A stretch of 8,339 bases of DNA from Planctomycetota bacterium (GCA_020425835.1 JAGQRC010000113.1:1-8339), one strand, 5' to 3'. Counted from the first letter of the stretch, positions 1 through 6,833 are shown. Program-made: numbers and translations. The notes: generated by a model not told the origin, from the sequence alone.

Positions 1-1061
1 TCGTCGAAGAAGTAGGGTGTCAGACACTGCAACTTGTCTTCGTACGTCGCCGGCTCGCGCAGCCAGAGCGCGGCCGCCACGGAGCTGAGCAGCGAGTTGC
101 CGTCCTGTGGCGTGAAGCAGAACCCGTAGACGTCGTGACCGTCGACGACGCGCAACGAGTCGCGCGGGATCACGGTCTGGTTGAGGATTCGACCGAAGAA
201 CCCGTGGTCCCGACCGAACGAGAAGACTTCGTTGGCCGAACGCTTGTAGGTCAGCGCGAGCCGGTCGTTGGCCTCGATCCGCTTCAGCAACGTCTCCGTG
301 TCGGTCGGCTTCTCGACGCGGATGTGGAACCGCACCAGGTGCATGTACTGGCTGTTCACCTTGCAGGCGCTCGAGAAGAGATTCTGGAAGTCGTATCCGA
401 GCGTCGCGAAGAGGTGGCTCGCGTCCCTCGCGTGGTGGGTGCCGAAGTGCGCATCACCATGCTTGCCGACCTGCGGCGACGGCAGGAAACTCCCCTCCTG
501 ACTGACGTCGTTCGCGCGGCGGATGCAGACGAAGTCCGCGCTCGACAGGTTCTCCGGTCCTCCGTCGTCGAGCGCGAAGGTCGTGATGAGCGCGGCGAGG
601 TTGTGCGTGTTGCAGCTCACGACTTGGATGAAGTGGTCCTCACCGGGAATCAGCGCGGCGTCGTTGATGCCCCGCGCGTACATCTTCCCGAAGCCGAACT
701 CCGACCCCTGCGCGATGAAGCCCTTGACGCTCTTCGCTAGATCGTAGTGTTTCTTCTTGTTCTCGAGCCCGGCGCCGGACGGCGTGCAGTCGATCACCAC
801 GGTTGCCCGCTCGATCGCCTCCTCGGTCTCGAAGGTGGGCTTCATGCCCATCTCTTCGAACTCTCGGCGCCGATCCGCCCCGGTGGCCAAGAGGGCACCG
901 CGCTTCATCAGGTCGACGACCTTGGAGCGGTCGCCGAGCAGCGGCGTTCGTTTGTTGAAGGTGACCTCGTCGACCCCCAACTGTTCGCGAAAGTGAGTCA
1001 GTAGTCCGATGAGCGGCTCACCGATGGTGCCGGTGCCGATCACGTGAACGATCATGGTCAT
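1..1061 (-). CDS. gap: Type II (archaeal-type) glyceraldehyde-3-phosphate dehydrogenase homologue, 3' end cut by window edge
   Basis: The 353 visible codons read without a stop from ATG at 1061 to the window edge. Archaeal type II GAPDHs are about 335-345 residues, so probably only a short C-terminal tail is missing. By recall, the protein aligns over its whole length with these enzymes, which oxidise glyceraldehyde 3-phosphate to 1,3-bisphosphoglycerate with NAD(P) in the cytoplasm. Visible landmarks are the Rossmann glycine motif GTGTIG (residues 9-14), DCTPSG at 91-96 (archaeal DATPGG), SCNT with presumed catalytic Cys150, a paired His209-His210, and NSQYMHLVRFHIRVEKP (archaeal THIMHVHSIMVELKKP). 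A second in-frame ATG lies two codons in, but GAGGAG sits 6 nt before the first, so I chose the first. The gene is divergent from an ABC operon and has no co-directional neighbour here. Family assignment is firm. Substrate and cofactor are inferred, and a related dehydrogenase of another phosphorylated aldehyde is possible. Confidence 0.85.
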   Translation of the reverse strand, partial: MTMIVHVIGTGTIGEPLIGLLTHFREQLGVDEVTFNKRTPLLGDRSKVVDLMKRGALLATGADRRREFEEMGMKPTFETEEAIERATVVIDCTPSGAGLENKKKHYDLAKSVKGFIAQGSEFGFGKMYARGINDAALIPGEDHFIQVVSCNTHNLAALITTFALDDGGPENLSSADFVCIRRANDVSQEGSFLPSPQVGKHGDAHFGTHHARDASHLFATLGYDFQNLFSSACKVNSQYMHLVRFHIRVEKPTDTETLLKRIEANDRLALTYKRSANEVFSFGRDHGFFGRILNQTVIPRDSLRVVDGHDVYGFCFTPQDGNSLLSSVAAALWLREPATYEDKLQCLTPYFFD

Positions 1062-1067
1062 GGGAGA

Positions 1068-1073
1068 CTCCTC
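1068..1073 (-). promoter_or_regulatory. Ribosome binding site of the GAPDH homologue
   Basis: GAGGAG on the minus strand lies 6 nt before the ATG at 1061 and 12 nt before the alternative in-frame ATG at 1055. The spacing favours the first ATG. Confidence 0.75.
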
Positions 1074-1086
1074 GGGAGAGGGATGG

Positions 1087-1107
1087 GCGAACTGCGTGCC
1101 AGTTCGC
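1087..1107. repeat. Perfect 8-bp inverted repeat (GCGAACTG / CAGTTCGC), 5-nt spacer
   Basis: The arms are 1087-1094 and 1100-1107 with spacer CGTGC. The repeat lies 26-46 nt upstream of the dehydrogenase start codon on its own strand. It could be a repressor operator or, if transcribed, a stem-loop in the 5' leader. No regulator gene is in view, so the binding factor is unknown. Confidence 0.5.
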
Positions 1108-1110
1108 GTC

Positions 1111-1129
1111 CGCGACGTCCGGCGTCGCG
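1111..1129. repeat. Perfect 7-bp inverted repeat (CGCGACG / CGTCGCG), 5-nt spacer
   Basis: The arms are 1111-1117 and 1123-1129. The repeat sits 3 nt beyond the neighbouring 8-bp repeat and has the same spacer length, giving two hairpins in tandem in the dehydrogenase leader. The arms are pure GC-type sequence with CG steps, so chance occurrence is more likely than for the first repeat. Confidence 0.35.
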
Positions 1130-1163
1130 ACCCAGCAGTCCGGGGGCGGAGGTCCTCGCGCCC

Positions 1164-1187
1164 GAGCGGGGAGTTCTCGGCCCGCTC
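1164..1187. repeat. Perfect 7-bp inverted repeat (GAGCGGG / CCCGCTC), 10-nt loop
   Basis: The arms are 1164-1170 and 1181-1187; the loop contains a smaller GAG/CTC pairing. A wider GGCGGAG (1145-1151) / CTCCGCC (1185-1191) pairing competes with it. It is a third possible stem in the dehydrogenase leader, but GC-rich DNA yields such pairings readily. Confidence 0.3.
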
Positions 1188-1207
1188 CGCCAGCCTGCCG
1201 AAGTCGG

Positions 1208-1236
1208 ATTGTGCCCGAAGTCGCGCACCGCGTGAA
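1208..1236 (-). promoter_or_regulatory. Possible sigma70-like promoter for the GAPDH homologue
   Basis: Read on the minus strand, TTCACG (1236-1231) and CACAAT (1213-1208) are separated by exactly 17 nt. Each matches four of six consensus positions. If real, transcription would begin near 1200 and give a leader of about 140 nt containing all three inverted repeats. This is pattern matching only. Confidence 0.22.
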
Positions 1237-1352
1237 CGCCGCCGGGGAACATCTCGCGGACATTCCGGAGAAACCCCGAGAGCGCGGAACCGGCGCTTCC
1301 GAGGGGGAATCCCGCACGATCGCGGACTACATTCCGCGACGAGGAGTGGGAG

Positions 1353-1358
1353 AGGAGG
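1353..1358 (+). promoter_or_regulatory. Strong ribosome binding site that fixes a TTG start
   Basis: AGGAGG lies 6 nt before TTG at 1365. No in-frame ATG or GTG exists nearby that would keep the N-terminal beta strand ahead of the Walker A motif, so TTG is the best start. A near-consensus Shine-Dalgarno would compensate for the weak codon. Confidence 0.7.
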
Positions 1359-1364
1359 GTCGAG

Positions 1365-2081
1365 TTGCAGCCCATCGTCGCGTGTCGGGACCTCGGACGT
1401 CGATTCGACGCGGCGGGACGCACGGTCGCGGTGCTGTCGGGCATCGATCTCGAGGTCCTTCCGGGCGAATTCGTGGCGATCGTCGGCCCTTCGGGGAGCG
1501 GGAAGTCGACGCTCCTCGGACTCCTGGCCGGACTCGACCGGCCAACCTCGGGCGAAGTGGTCATCGCCGGCCAGCGTCTCCGCGATCTCGGCGAGGCCGC
1601 GCTCGCCGCGCTCCGTCGAGATCACATCGGCTTCGTCTTCCAGTCGTTCCAACTCCTCGACAACCTGACCGCACTCGAGAACGTGTTGATCCCTCTGGAG
1701 CTGCTGGGCACCGTCGACGCCGACCGCCGCAGCCGCGAACTGCTCCGCGAAGTCGGTCTCCAGGAGCGACTCGGTCACTACCCGAGCCAACTCTCTGGCG
1801 GCGAGCAGCAGCGGGTGGCGATCGCACGCGCGTTCGGGACTCGACCCGCGCTCCTCCTCGCGGACGAGCCGACCGGCAACCTCGATCGCGAAGGTGGCTT
1901 CCGCGTGCTCGAGTTGCTCCTCGACCTCCGCGCCGCCGAGAACACCGCGCTGATCCTGGTGACCCACGATCCCGAGATCGCGGCGCGAGCCGATCGAGTC
2001 GTTCGTCTGGAATCGGGGCACATCGTCGCCGAGAGCCCGCCGAACGAGACCACCCCGACAGACGAGGGTTCCTCGCGATGA
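1365..2081 (+). CDS. ABC transporter ATP-binding protein, YbbA/LolD family
   Basis: A 238-residue cytoplasmic ATPase that would energise the permease encoded next. All nucleotide-binding motifs are intact: Walker A GPSGSGKST (41-49), Q-loop Gln93 in FVFQSFQLL, signature LSGGEQQ (143-149), Walker B LLLADE (163-168) with catalytic Glu168, D-loop NLD (172-174) and H-loop His201. The wording around the Q-loop and the ADEPTGNLD stretch is typical of the MacB/LolD/FtsE/YbbA group. Known members partner FtsX-like permeases and work by mechanotransmission rather than conventional translocation. Translation starts at TTG behind a strong AGGAGG. The stop overlaps the permease start by 4 nt (ATGA), implying translational coupling. 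The short C-terminal tail rich in Pro, Thr and Glu is unremarkable. The partner's architecture makes YbbA the closest named relative, but I leave the symbol empty because LolD-type roles cannot be excluded. Confidence 0.93.
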   Translation: MQPIVACRDLGRRFDAAGRTVAVLSGIDLEVLPGEFVAIVGPSGSGKSTLLGLLAGLDRPTSGEVVIAGQRLRDLGEAALAALRRDHIGFVFQSFQLLDNLTALENVLIPLELLGTVDADRRSRELLREVGLQERLGHYPSQLSGGEQQRVAIARAFGTRPALLLADEPTGNLDREGGFRVLELLLDLRAAENTALILVTHDPEIAARADRVVRLESGHIVAESPPNETTPTDEGSSR

Positions 2082-4597
2082 GTCCGGGCTTCATCGCTCG
2101 ACTCACCTGGCGAGAGGCGAGGGGTGCCAGCGGCCGGCTGCTCTTCTTCATCGCCTGCCTCGCCACTGGCGTCGCTGGCGTGGTCGGGGTCTCCGCGCTG
2201 GTCGACGACATTCGCGCCACACTCCGGGGGCAGGCGCGCGCGCTTCTCGGAGCCGATCTCGCCGTGGAGTCGCGACGCCCGCTCGCGGCGGAACTCGATG
2301 CATTGGTCGCGGACGACGTGGCGGATCGGGCCGACATCATCGAGCTCCCGACGATGGCGACCGCCGACGATCCCGATTCCGCGGCGGGGCTCATCGAGTT
2401 GTGGGCCATCGAGGGTGGGTTCCCGTTCTACGGAACCGTTGCGCTGACGCCGCGAGCGGTATCGCTCCCGACGGTGCTCGCCTCCGACGCGATGGTTGCC
2501 GTGGCGCCGGAGCTCCTCGCCGAGCTCGACCTCCACGTCGGAGACACGCTTCGCATCGGAGGAGAACCGTTCCGAATCGCCGCGACGATCGACGCCGCGC
2601 CGGAGCGACTCGACTTCTCATGGTCTCTCGGTCCCCGGGTGATCGTGTCGCGCGCCGGCTTGGCGCGCACCGAGCTCCTCCGTTTCGGGAGCCGCGCGCG
2701 CTACCGAGCGCTGTTTCGGATCGAACCCGAGGCGCTCCCTCGACTCACGACCGTGAAGCGGAAACTCGAGCGCGATCTCCCGAACGCCGCCTACGCTCGG
2801 ATCGAGACCTTCGAGGAGGCCCAGCCCGTCGTGCGCGAAGCGATCGGTCGTTTCGAGCGATTCCTCGGACTGGTCGCTCTGTTGTCGCTCCTCCTCGGCG
2901 GGCTCGGCATCGCGCAGGTGATCCGGGCTTGGCTGGCGGGCCGTCATGCGGCGATCGCGACGCTGCGGTGTCTCGGCGTTCCCCCGAGCGGCATCGTCGT
3001 CGCATACCTCACGCAAGTCGCGGTGTTCGCAGCCGTCTCGGGGGCCATCGGAGCGGTGATCGGCTCGATCCTCGCGGACATGCTACCGCGCTGGATCGGC
3101 GGCGAGTTCGCAGCGGTGACGACCGGAGGCCTCCATCTCCGCTCGATGCTCGACGGCGCAATGCTCGCCGTGTTGATCGCCGTCGGCTTCGGCATCACAC
3201 CACTCCTCCGCGTCTGGGAGGTCCCTCCGATCCGAGTCCTCCGGTCGACGGCCGAACCCCTTCCGACCTCTTGGACCCTCCGTGTCGCCGGTCCGATCAC
3301 CCTGCTCCTGACCCTGACGGGTGCCGCACTGTGGCAGACCGGGCGACCCGGCTTCGCGATCGCCTTCGCCGGTGCGCTCGGCGCCGTCACCGCCCTCGCC
3401 TACGCCGCCGCCCGCACGGTGACCGGGTTCTCCTCTCGACTGCCTCGACACTGGTTCGGGCCGGTGATCCGAACCGGACTCGCGGCGCTGGGTCGACCGA
3501 GCGCCGGAACGGTGGGCGGCATCGTCGCGCTCGGTCTCGGTGTGCTCGTCGTTCTCACCTTGTCGCTGGTCGAGAACCGACTCGGAGACCGACTGCGCTC
3601 CGCGCTGCCCGCCCGCGCTCCGAGCACGTACTTGTGGGATGTCCAGCCGGACCAGTGGCCCGATCTCGAGCAGAGGCTCGCCGAGATCGAGACGGAACGG
3701 GTCGAGCTCATCCCGCTCGTGATGGCGCGACTCCGAACCGTGGATGGCCGCTCGGTCGACGATCTCATCGAGGGCGCCGACGGTCGACGGCGTTGGTTGC
3801 TGACCCGCGAGCAACGGATCACCTGGATCGACGAGCTCCCACCCCACCAGCGGATCGCCTCCGGCGACTGGTGGACCGACGAGCAGCCGCTCCGTTCGCT
3901 CAGCCTCGAGCGGGACTTCGCGGAGCAGATCGGTGCGACCGTCGGATCGACGGTGGAGTTCGACATCGACGGGGTCCCTCTGTCGTTTCACGTCAGCAAC
4001 CTGCGCGACGTCGATTGGCAGAGCTTCGGCGTGAGCTTCTTCATCGTCGCTCGTCCCGGATCACTCACCGGAGTGCCACAAACGCGGATGGTCGGCGTGC
4101 GCCTGGAGCCCGGGCCCGAGATGGCGCTCCAGGCTCGGCTCGCGCACGAGTTCCCGAATGTGACGGTGATCCGCGTGCGCGGAATCCTCGCTCGCGTGCG
4201 CACGATCGTCGACACACTGGCGATCGGCGTTCGACTCCTCGGATCGTTCGCGATCGTCGTCGGGGTTCTGATCCTCGGAGGCGCGGTCGCCGCGACACAA
4301 GCTCGTCGTCGACGGGAGGTCGCGCTCCTCTTCGCGCTCGGCATTCGAGGACGCCAGATCGCGAGCCTGCTGTTCGCCGAGTTCTTCGTGGTGGGATGCG
4401 TGGCGGGAGCGGTCGGAACGGCAGGCGCCTACGGTCTCGCGTCGTTGGCGATGGACACCCTGCTCGACCTGCGCGGCTCGTTCTCGGTGGTGGCAGCTCC
4501 TCTGGCCATCGCCGGCGCCGCGCTCCTCGCCTCGATCGCGGGGCTACTCGCCGTGCTCCCGGCGCTCCGCACATCGCCACTGACGATCCTGCGATGA
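2078..4597 (+). CDS. FtsX/MacB-superfamily ABC permease, YbbP-like
   Basis: An 839-residue inner-membrane protein whose ATG lies inside the ATPase stop (ATGA). GAGGG 9 nt upstream could serve as its ribosome site. I count about ten membrane segments: one near residues 20-42, three around 262-285, 305-333 and 358-382, three around 404-422, 425-448 and 481-500, and three at 720-742, 765-790 and 801-830. Large soluble stretches, about 43-260 and 501-715, would be the two periplasmic domains. This duplicated FtsX layout in one chain matches YbbP (COG3127) and differs from four-helix MacB or LolC/E. The motif around ATLRCLGVPPSGI and its second copy ALLFALGIRGRQI are the FtsX coupling regions that contact the ATPase. 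E. coli YbbAP works with the esterase TesA and is reported to extract hydrophobic molecules from the inner membrane. No TesA or membrane-fusion gene is visible here, so the substrate is unknown. Confidence 0.9.
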   Translation: MSPGFIARLTWREARGASGRLLFFIACLATGVAGVVGVSALVDDIRATLRGQARALLGADLAVESRRPLAAELDALVADDVADRADIIELPTMATADDPDSAAGLIELWAIEGGFPFYGTVALTPRAVSLPTVLASDAMVAVAPELLAELDLHVGDTLRIGGEPFRIAATIDAAPERLDFSWSLGPRVIVSRAGLARTELLRFGSRARYRALFRIEPEALPRLTTVKRKLERDLPNAAYARIETFEEAQPVVREAIGRFERFLGLVALLSLLLGGLGIAQVIRAWLAGRHAAIATLRCLGVPPSGIVVAYLTQVAVFAAVSGAIGAVIGSILADMLPRWIGGEFAAVTTGGLHLRSMLDGAMLAVLIAVGFGITPLLRVWEVPPIRVLRSTAEPLPTSWTLRVAGPITLLLTLTGAALWQTGRPGFAIAFAGALGAVTALAYAAARTVTGFSSRLPRHWFGPVIRTGLAALGRPSAGTVGGIVALGLGVLVVLTLSLVENRLGDRLRSALPARAPSTYLWDVQPDQWPDLEQRLAEIETERVELIPLVMARLRTVDGRSVDDLIEGADGRRRWLLTREQRITWIDELPPHQRIASGDWWTDEQPLRSLSLERDFAEQIGATVGSTVEFDIDGVPLSFHVSNLRDVDWQSFGVSFFIVARPGSLTGVPQTRMVGVRLEPGPEMALQARLAHEFPNVTVIRVRGILARVRTIVDTLAIGVRLLGSFAIVVGVLILGGAVAATQARRRREVALLFALGIRGRQIASLLFAEFFVVGCVAGAVGTAGAYGLASLAMDTLLDLRGSFSVVAAPLAIAGAALLASIAGLLAVLPALRTSPLTILR

Positions 4598-4612
4598 CCG
4601 GAAAGCGGAAAT

Positions 4613-4631
4613 GCTCGCCCCCTCGGCGGGC
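4613..4631 (+). terminator. GC-rich hairpin downstream of the permease, no T tail
   Basis: GCTCGCC (4613-4619) pairs with GGCGGGC (4625-4631), including one G-U pair, around a 5-nt loop starting 16 nt after the permease stop. There is no T run, so it is at best a weak or Rho-assisted end for the transporter transcript. Confidence 0.25.
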
Positions 4632-4704
4632 TCATCGGTAGGCTGAAGCCATCGCTCGGCGTGGAATAAGCCGGGCCGCGGCGAGAACGCCGCGACCCGA
4701 CGAG

Positions 4705-4729
4705 GGTAAAGAGTCGAATCGGTAAAGAG
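4705..4729 (+). repeat. Exact 9-bp direct repeat GGTAAAGAG, 16-bp period
   Basis: Copies lie at 4705-4713 and 4721-4729, separated by 7 nt. An AT-containing 9-mer repeated this closely stands out in GC-rich DNA, and similar GGTAAGGAG sequences occur at the ribosome sites of both FG-GAP genes. It could be a two-site activator box or may simply reflect the purine bias of this patch. Confidence 0.35.
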
Positions 4730-4774
4730 CAACGAAGAGAAAGTGATTGCGACGCGGGCGTTTGCCGCGCCGAC

Positions 4775-4793
4775 GACGAGTTGGTGTCTCGTC
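4775..4793 (+). repeat. GACGAG/CTCGTC inverted repeat in the first FG-GAP leader
   Basis: Six-bp arms (4775-4780 and 4788-4793) flank the loop TTGGTGT. The left arm starts 147 nt before the ATG at 4922. The paralogue has the same arms with the left one 149 nt before its ATG, which makes coincidence less likely. Confidence 0.4.
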
Positions 4794-4808
4794 ACCCGGC
4801 GTTGGACT

Positions 4809-4826
4809 CCGCGGCCGGCGGTTTTT
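4809..4826 (+). terminator. Short hairpin followed by T5: possible weak terminator or attenuator
   Basis: CCGC (4809-4812) and GCGG (4818-4821) flank GGCCG and are followed directly by five T (4822-4826), then CGA and four more T. The stem is only 4 bp, which is short for an intrinsic terminator. The position, about 95 nt before the FG-GAP start, would suit either a late terminator of the transporter operon or a leader attenuator. Confidence 0.28.
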
Positions 4827-4886
4827 CGATTTTCGAGAATCCCCGATCGACCCCGACCACGCGATCCCGAGGAAACACCAACCCGA

Positions 4887-4916
4887 GGGGGGAAGGCTCA
4901 ACCCCGGGTAAGGAGA
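4887..4916 (+). promoter_or_regulatory. Leader element and ribosome binding site of the first FG-GAP gene
   Basis: A G-run ending in AA (4887-4894) is followed 11 nt later by GGGTAAGGAGA (4906-4916). AGGAG (4911-4915) is 6 nt before the ATG at 4922 and decides that start over a GTG or TTG further upstream in the same frame. The paralogue has the same two blocks at nearly the same spacing. Confidence 0.65.
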
Positions 4917-4921
4917 GTTCC

Positions 4922-4987
4922 ATGAAGCCAAGGCTGCTTCTCGCGGCTGCGTTGTGTCTCGGTATCTGCGCCGGCACGTCACACGCC
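4922..4987 (+). other. Signal peptide of the first FG-GAP protein
   Basis: Residues 1-22: positive start MKPR, hydrophobic core about 5-17, and an SHA cleavage triplet. The mature protein would begin VDP, as in the paralogue. Confidence 0.8.
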
Positions 4988-6688
4988 GTCGATCCCATTT
5001 CACCGGTGCAGATCTTCGACGGGTCCTACACCATTCCCATCCGACCTCTCGGCGATGATCCGACGCCGTCGATCTCACGAACCATCGCGGGGCTGGTCGA
5101 CGCCGACGAGAACATCGATTGCGTCGTGCTGCAGAACGGTCGCCCGGTGCTCTACACCGCGCCCGGACTCTTCGACGCTCCGATCCCGTACCCGGCCGCC
5201 ACCGCCGGAACGGCGGACATCGCTCTGATCCGGACCGGGCTGTCGGCCGAGCTCCTCACCGTCAACGGGGACGGCCTGGTCGGCTGGACGCTGAGCGACG
5301 GCGTCTTCACCTCGCGTCAGCTCGGGACCGTGGCCGACTGGGCGACGGTCGAGCAACTGCGCTGCGCGGACGTGAACGGCGATGGTCGTCGGGATGTCAT
5401 CGGGTACAAGTGGAAGAACGGGCACAAGCTGCTCGTGCTGCTCGATGAGGGTCTCCCCACCGAGAGCCTCATCGAGATCTCGATCGGCCGCGAGCCGTTG
5501 GCCATCGTGCCGTTCCAGCGAACGACTCAGAAGAAGTACATCGCGGTCCTCACGACGCTGGGTGTCGGCGTCTACCACATCACTCCTACGGGCTCGATCC
5601 AGCTCACCGACTACTTCCTGCAGACCGCGACCGACGGCGCGATGACGGCCGTCGACTTCGGGAGCGGCGTCGAGCAGCTCGCCTGGATCTACCGCGAGAG
5701 CGGGACCGAGAAACTCCGATTGATCGAGAACGACCAGGGCGCGCTCACGCTCGGGGCCACCGCGCTCGACATCGGGAGTCTCGAAGTCGTCGCTGCCCGC
5801 GCTGCGGACGTGGACGGGAACGGCAGTGACGATGTCGTGCTGACGCACCGCTCGAGCTACACGCTCGAGATCTTCCTGAGCGACGAGAACGATGCGTTCG
5901 GGTTGGACGCCTTGCACCACCGCACCCTGGCGCTCAGCGGTGGCGACGCGTCGGCCAACGAAGGATGGGTCGCCATCAGCGACTTCGATGCCGACGGAGA
6001 CCTCGACGCCTTCTGCCCCGCGAGCGAGGACTTGGTCGTCCACATCGTCGAGAACCTGACCGTCGTGGCCGAGCATCAGTACCCCATCATCGACGATCTC
6101 AGCTTCGGCTACGCGGTGCCGGGCTACCCGGACAACTACCTGCGCGTGACCTTCCGGCTCCCGGTGCCGCCCGACGAAGAGGAAGAGGAGCCCGGCGATG
6201 TGGAGGTCGTCCCGGATGGGGCAACTCACTGGGAGGTGATCTGTTGGCGGAAACAGTCGCTGCCGACCCACACGGGGTTCCTGGGGGACCGGTACCTCCT
6301 GGCTCTCGACGCCCCCGCGCCGACCGAGATCATCGTGGCCCTCGCCAACGAGACCGGTCCCTCTCTCGTCCTGCCTTCGATCTACTTCTGGACCGCCCGC
6401 TACGTGGAGGCGGACCTCGGGGATCCCGATCTGCCCACGCTGAAGGGGTTCCCTGCGTCGGTGCACGGCTGGACCACCGACGACGACCCCTCGGAGCCCC
6501 TCCTCGAGTACCTGACCGGACTGCCGGGTTGGATCGCCACCAACGAAGTGCCGATCGAATGGGGAAGCGGAAGCCTCCCGCCCCCGCATCCGCGCGACAC
6601 CACCAACGACACCGAGGTCAAACCCATCCCGGACTTCGATGATGACCCTCCGCCCAACGACAACGGCGGGAACGGCAACGGGCACTGA
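4922..6688 (+). CDS. Secreted FG-GAP/VCBS-repeat beta-propeller protein (first paralogue)
   Basis: A 588-residue exported protein of unknown role. Residues 1-22 are a Sec signal peptide (Lys/Arg start, Leu/Ala core, SHA before VDP). The body carries calcium-loop motifs typical of FG-GAP/VCBS blades: a degenerate DADENID at 60-66, DVNGDGRRD at 150-158, DVDGNGSDD at 296-304 and DFDADGDLD at 354-362. Such repeats form integrin-alpha-like propellers that bind ligands or matrix outside the cytoplasm. After about residue 385 comes a distinct domain with THWEVICWRK and a Tyr-rich strand (YFWTARYVEA) that looks like a fibronectin III-type beta sandwich; this is a guess from pattern. An acidic run (418-423) and a low-complexity Pro/Asp/Asn/Gly tail from about 553 are notable. 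No membrane anchor, LPXTG or clear sorting domain follows, so it is probably periplasmic, surface-bound or released. A tandem paralogue follows. I recognise the repeat class, not a named family. Confidence 0.88.
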   Translation: MKPRLLLAAALCLGICAGTSHAVDPISPVQIFDGSYTIPIRPLGDDPTPSISRTIAGLVDADENIDCVVLQNGRPVLYTAPGLFDAPIPYPAATAGTADIALIRTGLSAELLTVNGDGLVGWTLSDGVFTSRQLGTVADWATVEQLRCADVNGDGRRDVIGYKWKNGHKLLVLLDEGLPTESLIEISIGREPLAIVPFQRTTQKKYIAVLTTLGVGVYHITPTGSIQLTDYFLQTATDGAMTAVDFGSGVEQLAWIYRESGTEKLRLIENDQGALTLGATALDIGSLEVVAARAADVDGNGSDDVVLTHRSSYTLEIFLSDENDAFGLDALHHRTLALSGGDASANEGWVAISDFDADGDLDAFCPASEDLVVHIVENLTVVAEHQYPIIDDLSFGYAVPGYPDNYLRVTFRLPVPPDEEEEEPGDVEVVPDGATHWEVICWRKQSLPTHTGFLGDRYLLALDAPAPTEIIVALANETGPSLVLPSIYFWTARYVEADLGDPDLPTLKGFPASVHGWTTDDDPSEPLLEYLTGLPGWIATNEVPIEWGSGSLPPPHPRDTTNDTEVKPIPDFDDDPPPNDNGGNGNGH

Positions 6689-6700
6689 GGCCCTCGCCTT

Positions 6701-6730
6701 CGGGCCGCCCGCGCGGCCCGATTGCGTTTT
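6701..6730 (+). terminator. Probable Rho-independent terminator after the first FG-GAP gene
   Basis: CGGGCCG (6701-6707) and CGGCCCG (6714-6720) make a perfect 7-bp GC stem with a 6-nt loop, 13 nt after the stop codon. The downstream tail is imperfect (ATTGCG then four T at 6727-6730). An alternative GGCCC/GGGCC pairing (6689-6693 with 6702-6706) overlaps it. If it works, the two paralogues are at least partly separate transcripts. Confidence 0.5.
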
Positions 6731-6795
6731 CGAAAGTGAGCCCCACCCTCGCCGATCGCTCGGGCGCTGCGAATGCGAAGCCGGTAGGATCGCCG

Positions 6796-6833
6796 CGACG
6801 AGCCTCTCCGGGAACCGGGTCGAGTCCTCGTCG
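6796..6833 (+). repeat. Inverted repeat CGACGAG/CTCGTCG enclosing an inner CCGG/CCGG pair
   Basis: Seven-bp outer arms (6796-6802 and 6827-6833) enclose a possible 4-bp inner stem around GAA. The GACGAG arm begins 149 nt before the ATG, matching the position of the same arm in the first paralogue's leader, although the loop is longer here. Confidence 0.4.

Larger units (their letters stand above)
1062..1364. other. Divergent intergenic region between the GAPDH homologue and the ABC operon
   Basis: About 300 bp with no credible gene. Short open frames run through it on both strands, but none has a good ribosome site or recognisable protein. It must carry promoters in both directions. Inverted repeats are crowded into the half next to the dehydrogenase (1087-1191). 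No clear promoter for the ABC operon was found in the other half. Confidence 0.6.
4598..4921. other. Gene-free region between the ABC operon and the first FG-GAP gene
   Basis: About 320 bp with no supportable gene; open frames crossing it lack ribosome sites or continue frames from elsewhere. It holds a GC hairpin just after the permease, a purine-rich patch with a 9-bp direct repeat (4705-4729), a GACGAG/CTCGTC hairpin (4775-4793), a short hairpin with a T run (4809-4826), and the leader element before the next gene. It must include the promoter for the FG-GAP gene unless that gene is read through from the transporter. No convincing -35/-10 pair was found. Confidence 0.55.

Noticed and set aside
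135..740. A 201-codon plus-strand frame within the dehydrogenase.
   Set aside because: It is antisense to conserved GAPDH motifs (Cys150 and His209-210 regions) and has no recognisable domain.
1211..2077. An upstream extension of the permease frame by 289 codons.
   Set aside because: It overlaps the ATPase in another frame and reads as Arg/Pro/Ser-rich nonsense. The ATGA junction at 2078 is the natural start.
2401..4641. A 746-codon frame on the plus strand inside the permease gene.
   Set aside because: Composition is dominated by Arg and Asp with no membrane segments; the overlapping frame gives a coherent FtsX-type permease.
5075..6685. A 536-codon open frame antisense to the first FG-GAP gene.
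   Set aside because: It mirrors codon positions of a GC-rich gene, has no recognisable domain and no ribosome site, and the sense strand encodes clear calcium-loop repeats and a signal peptide.
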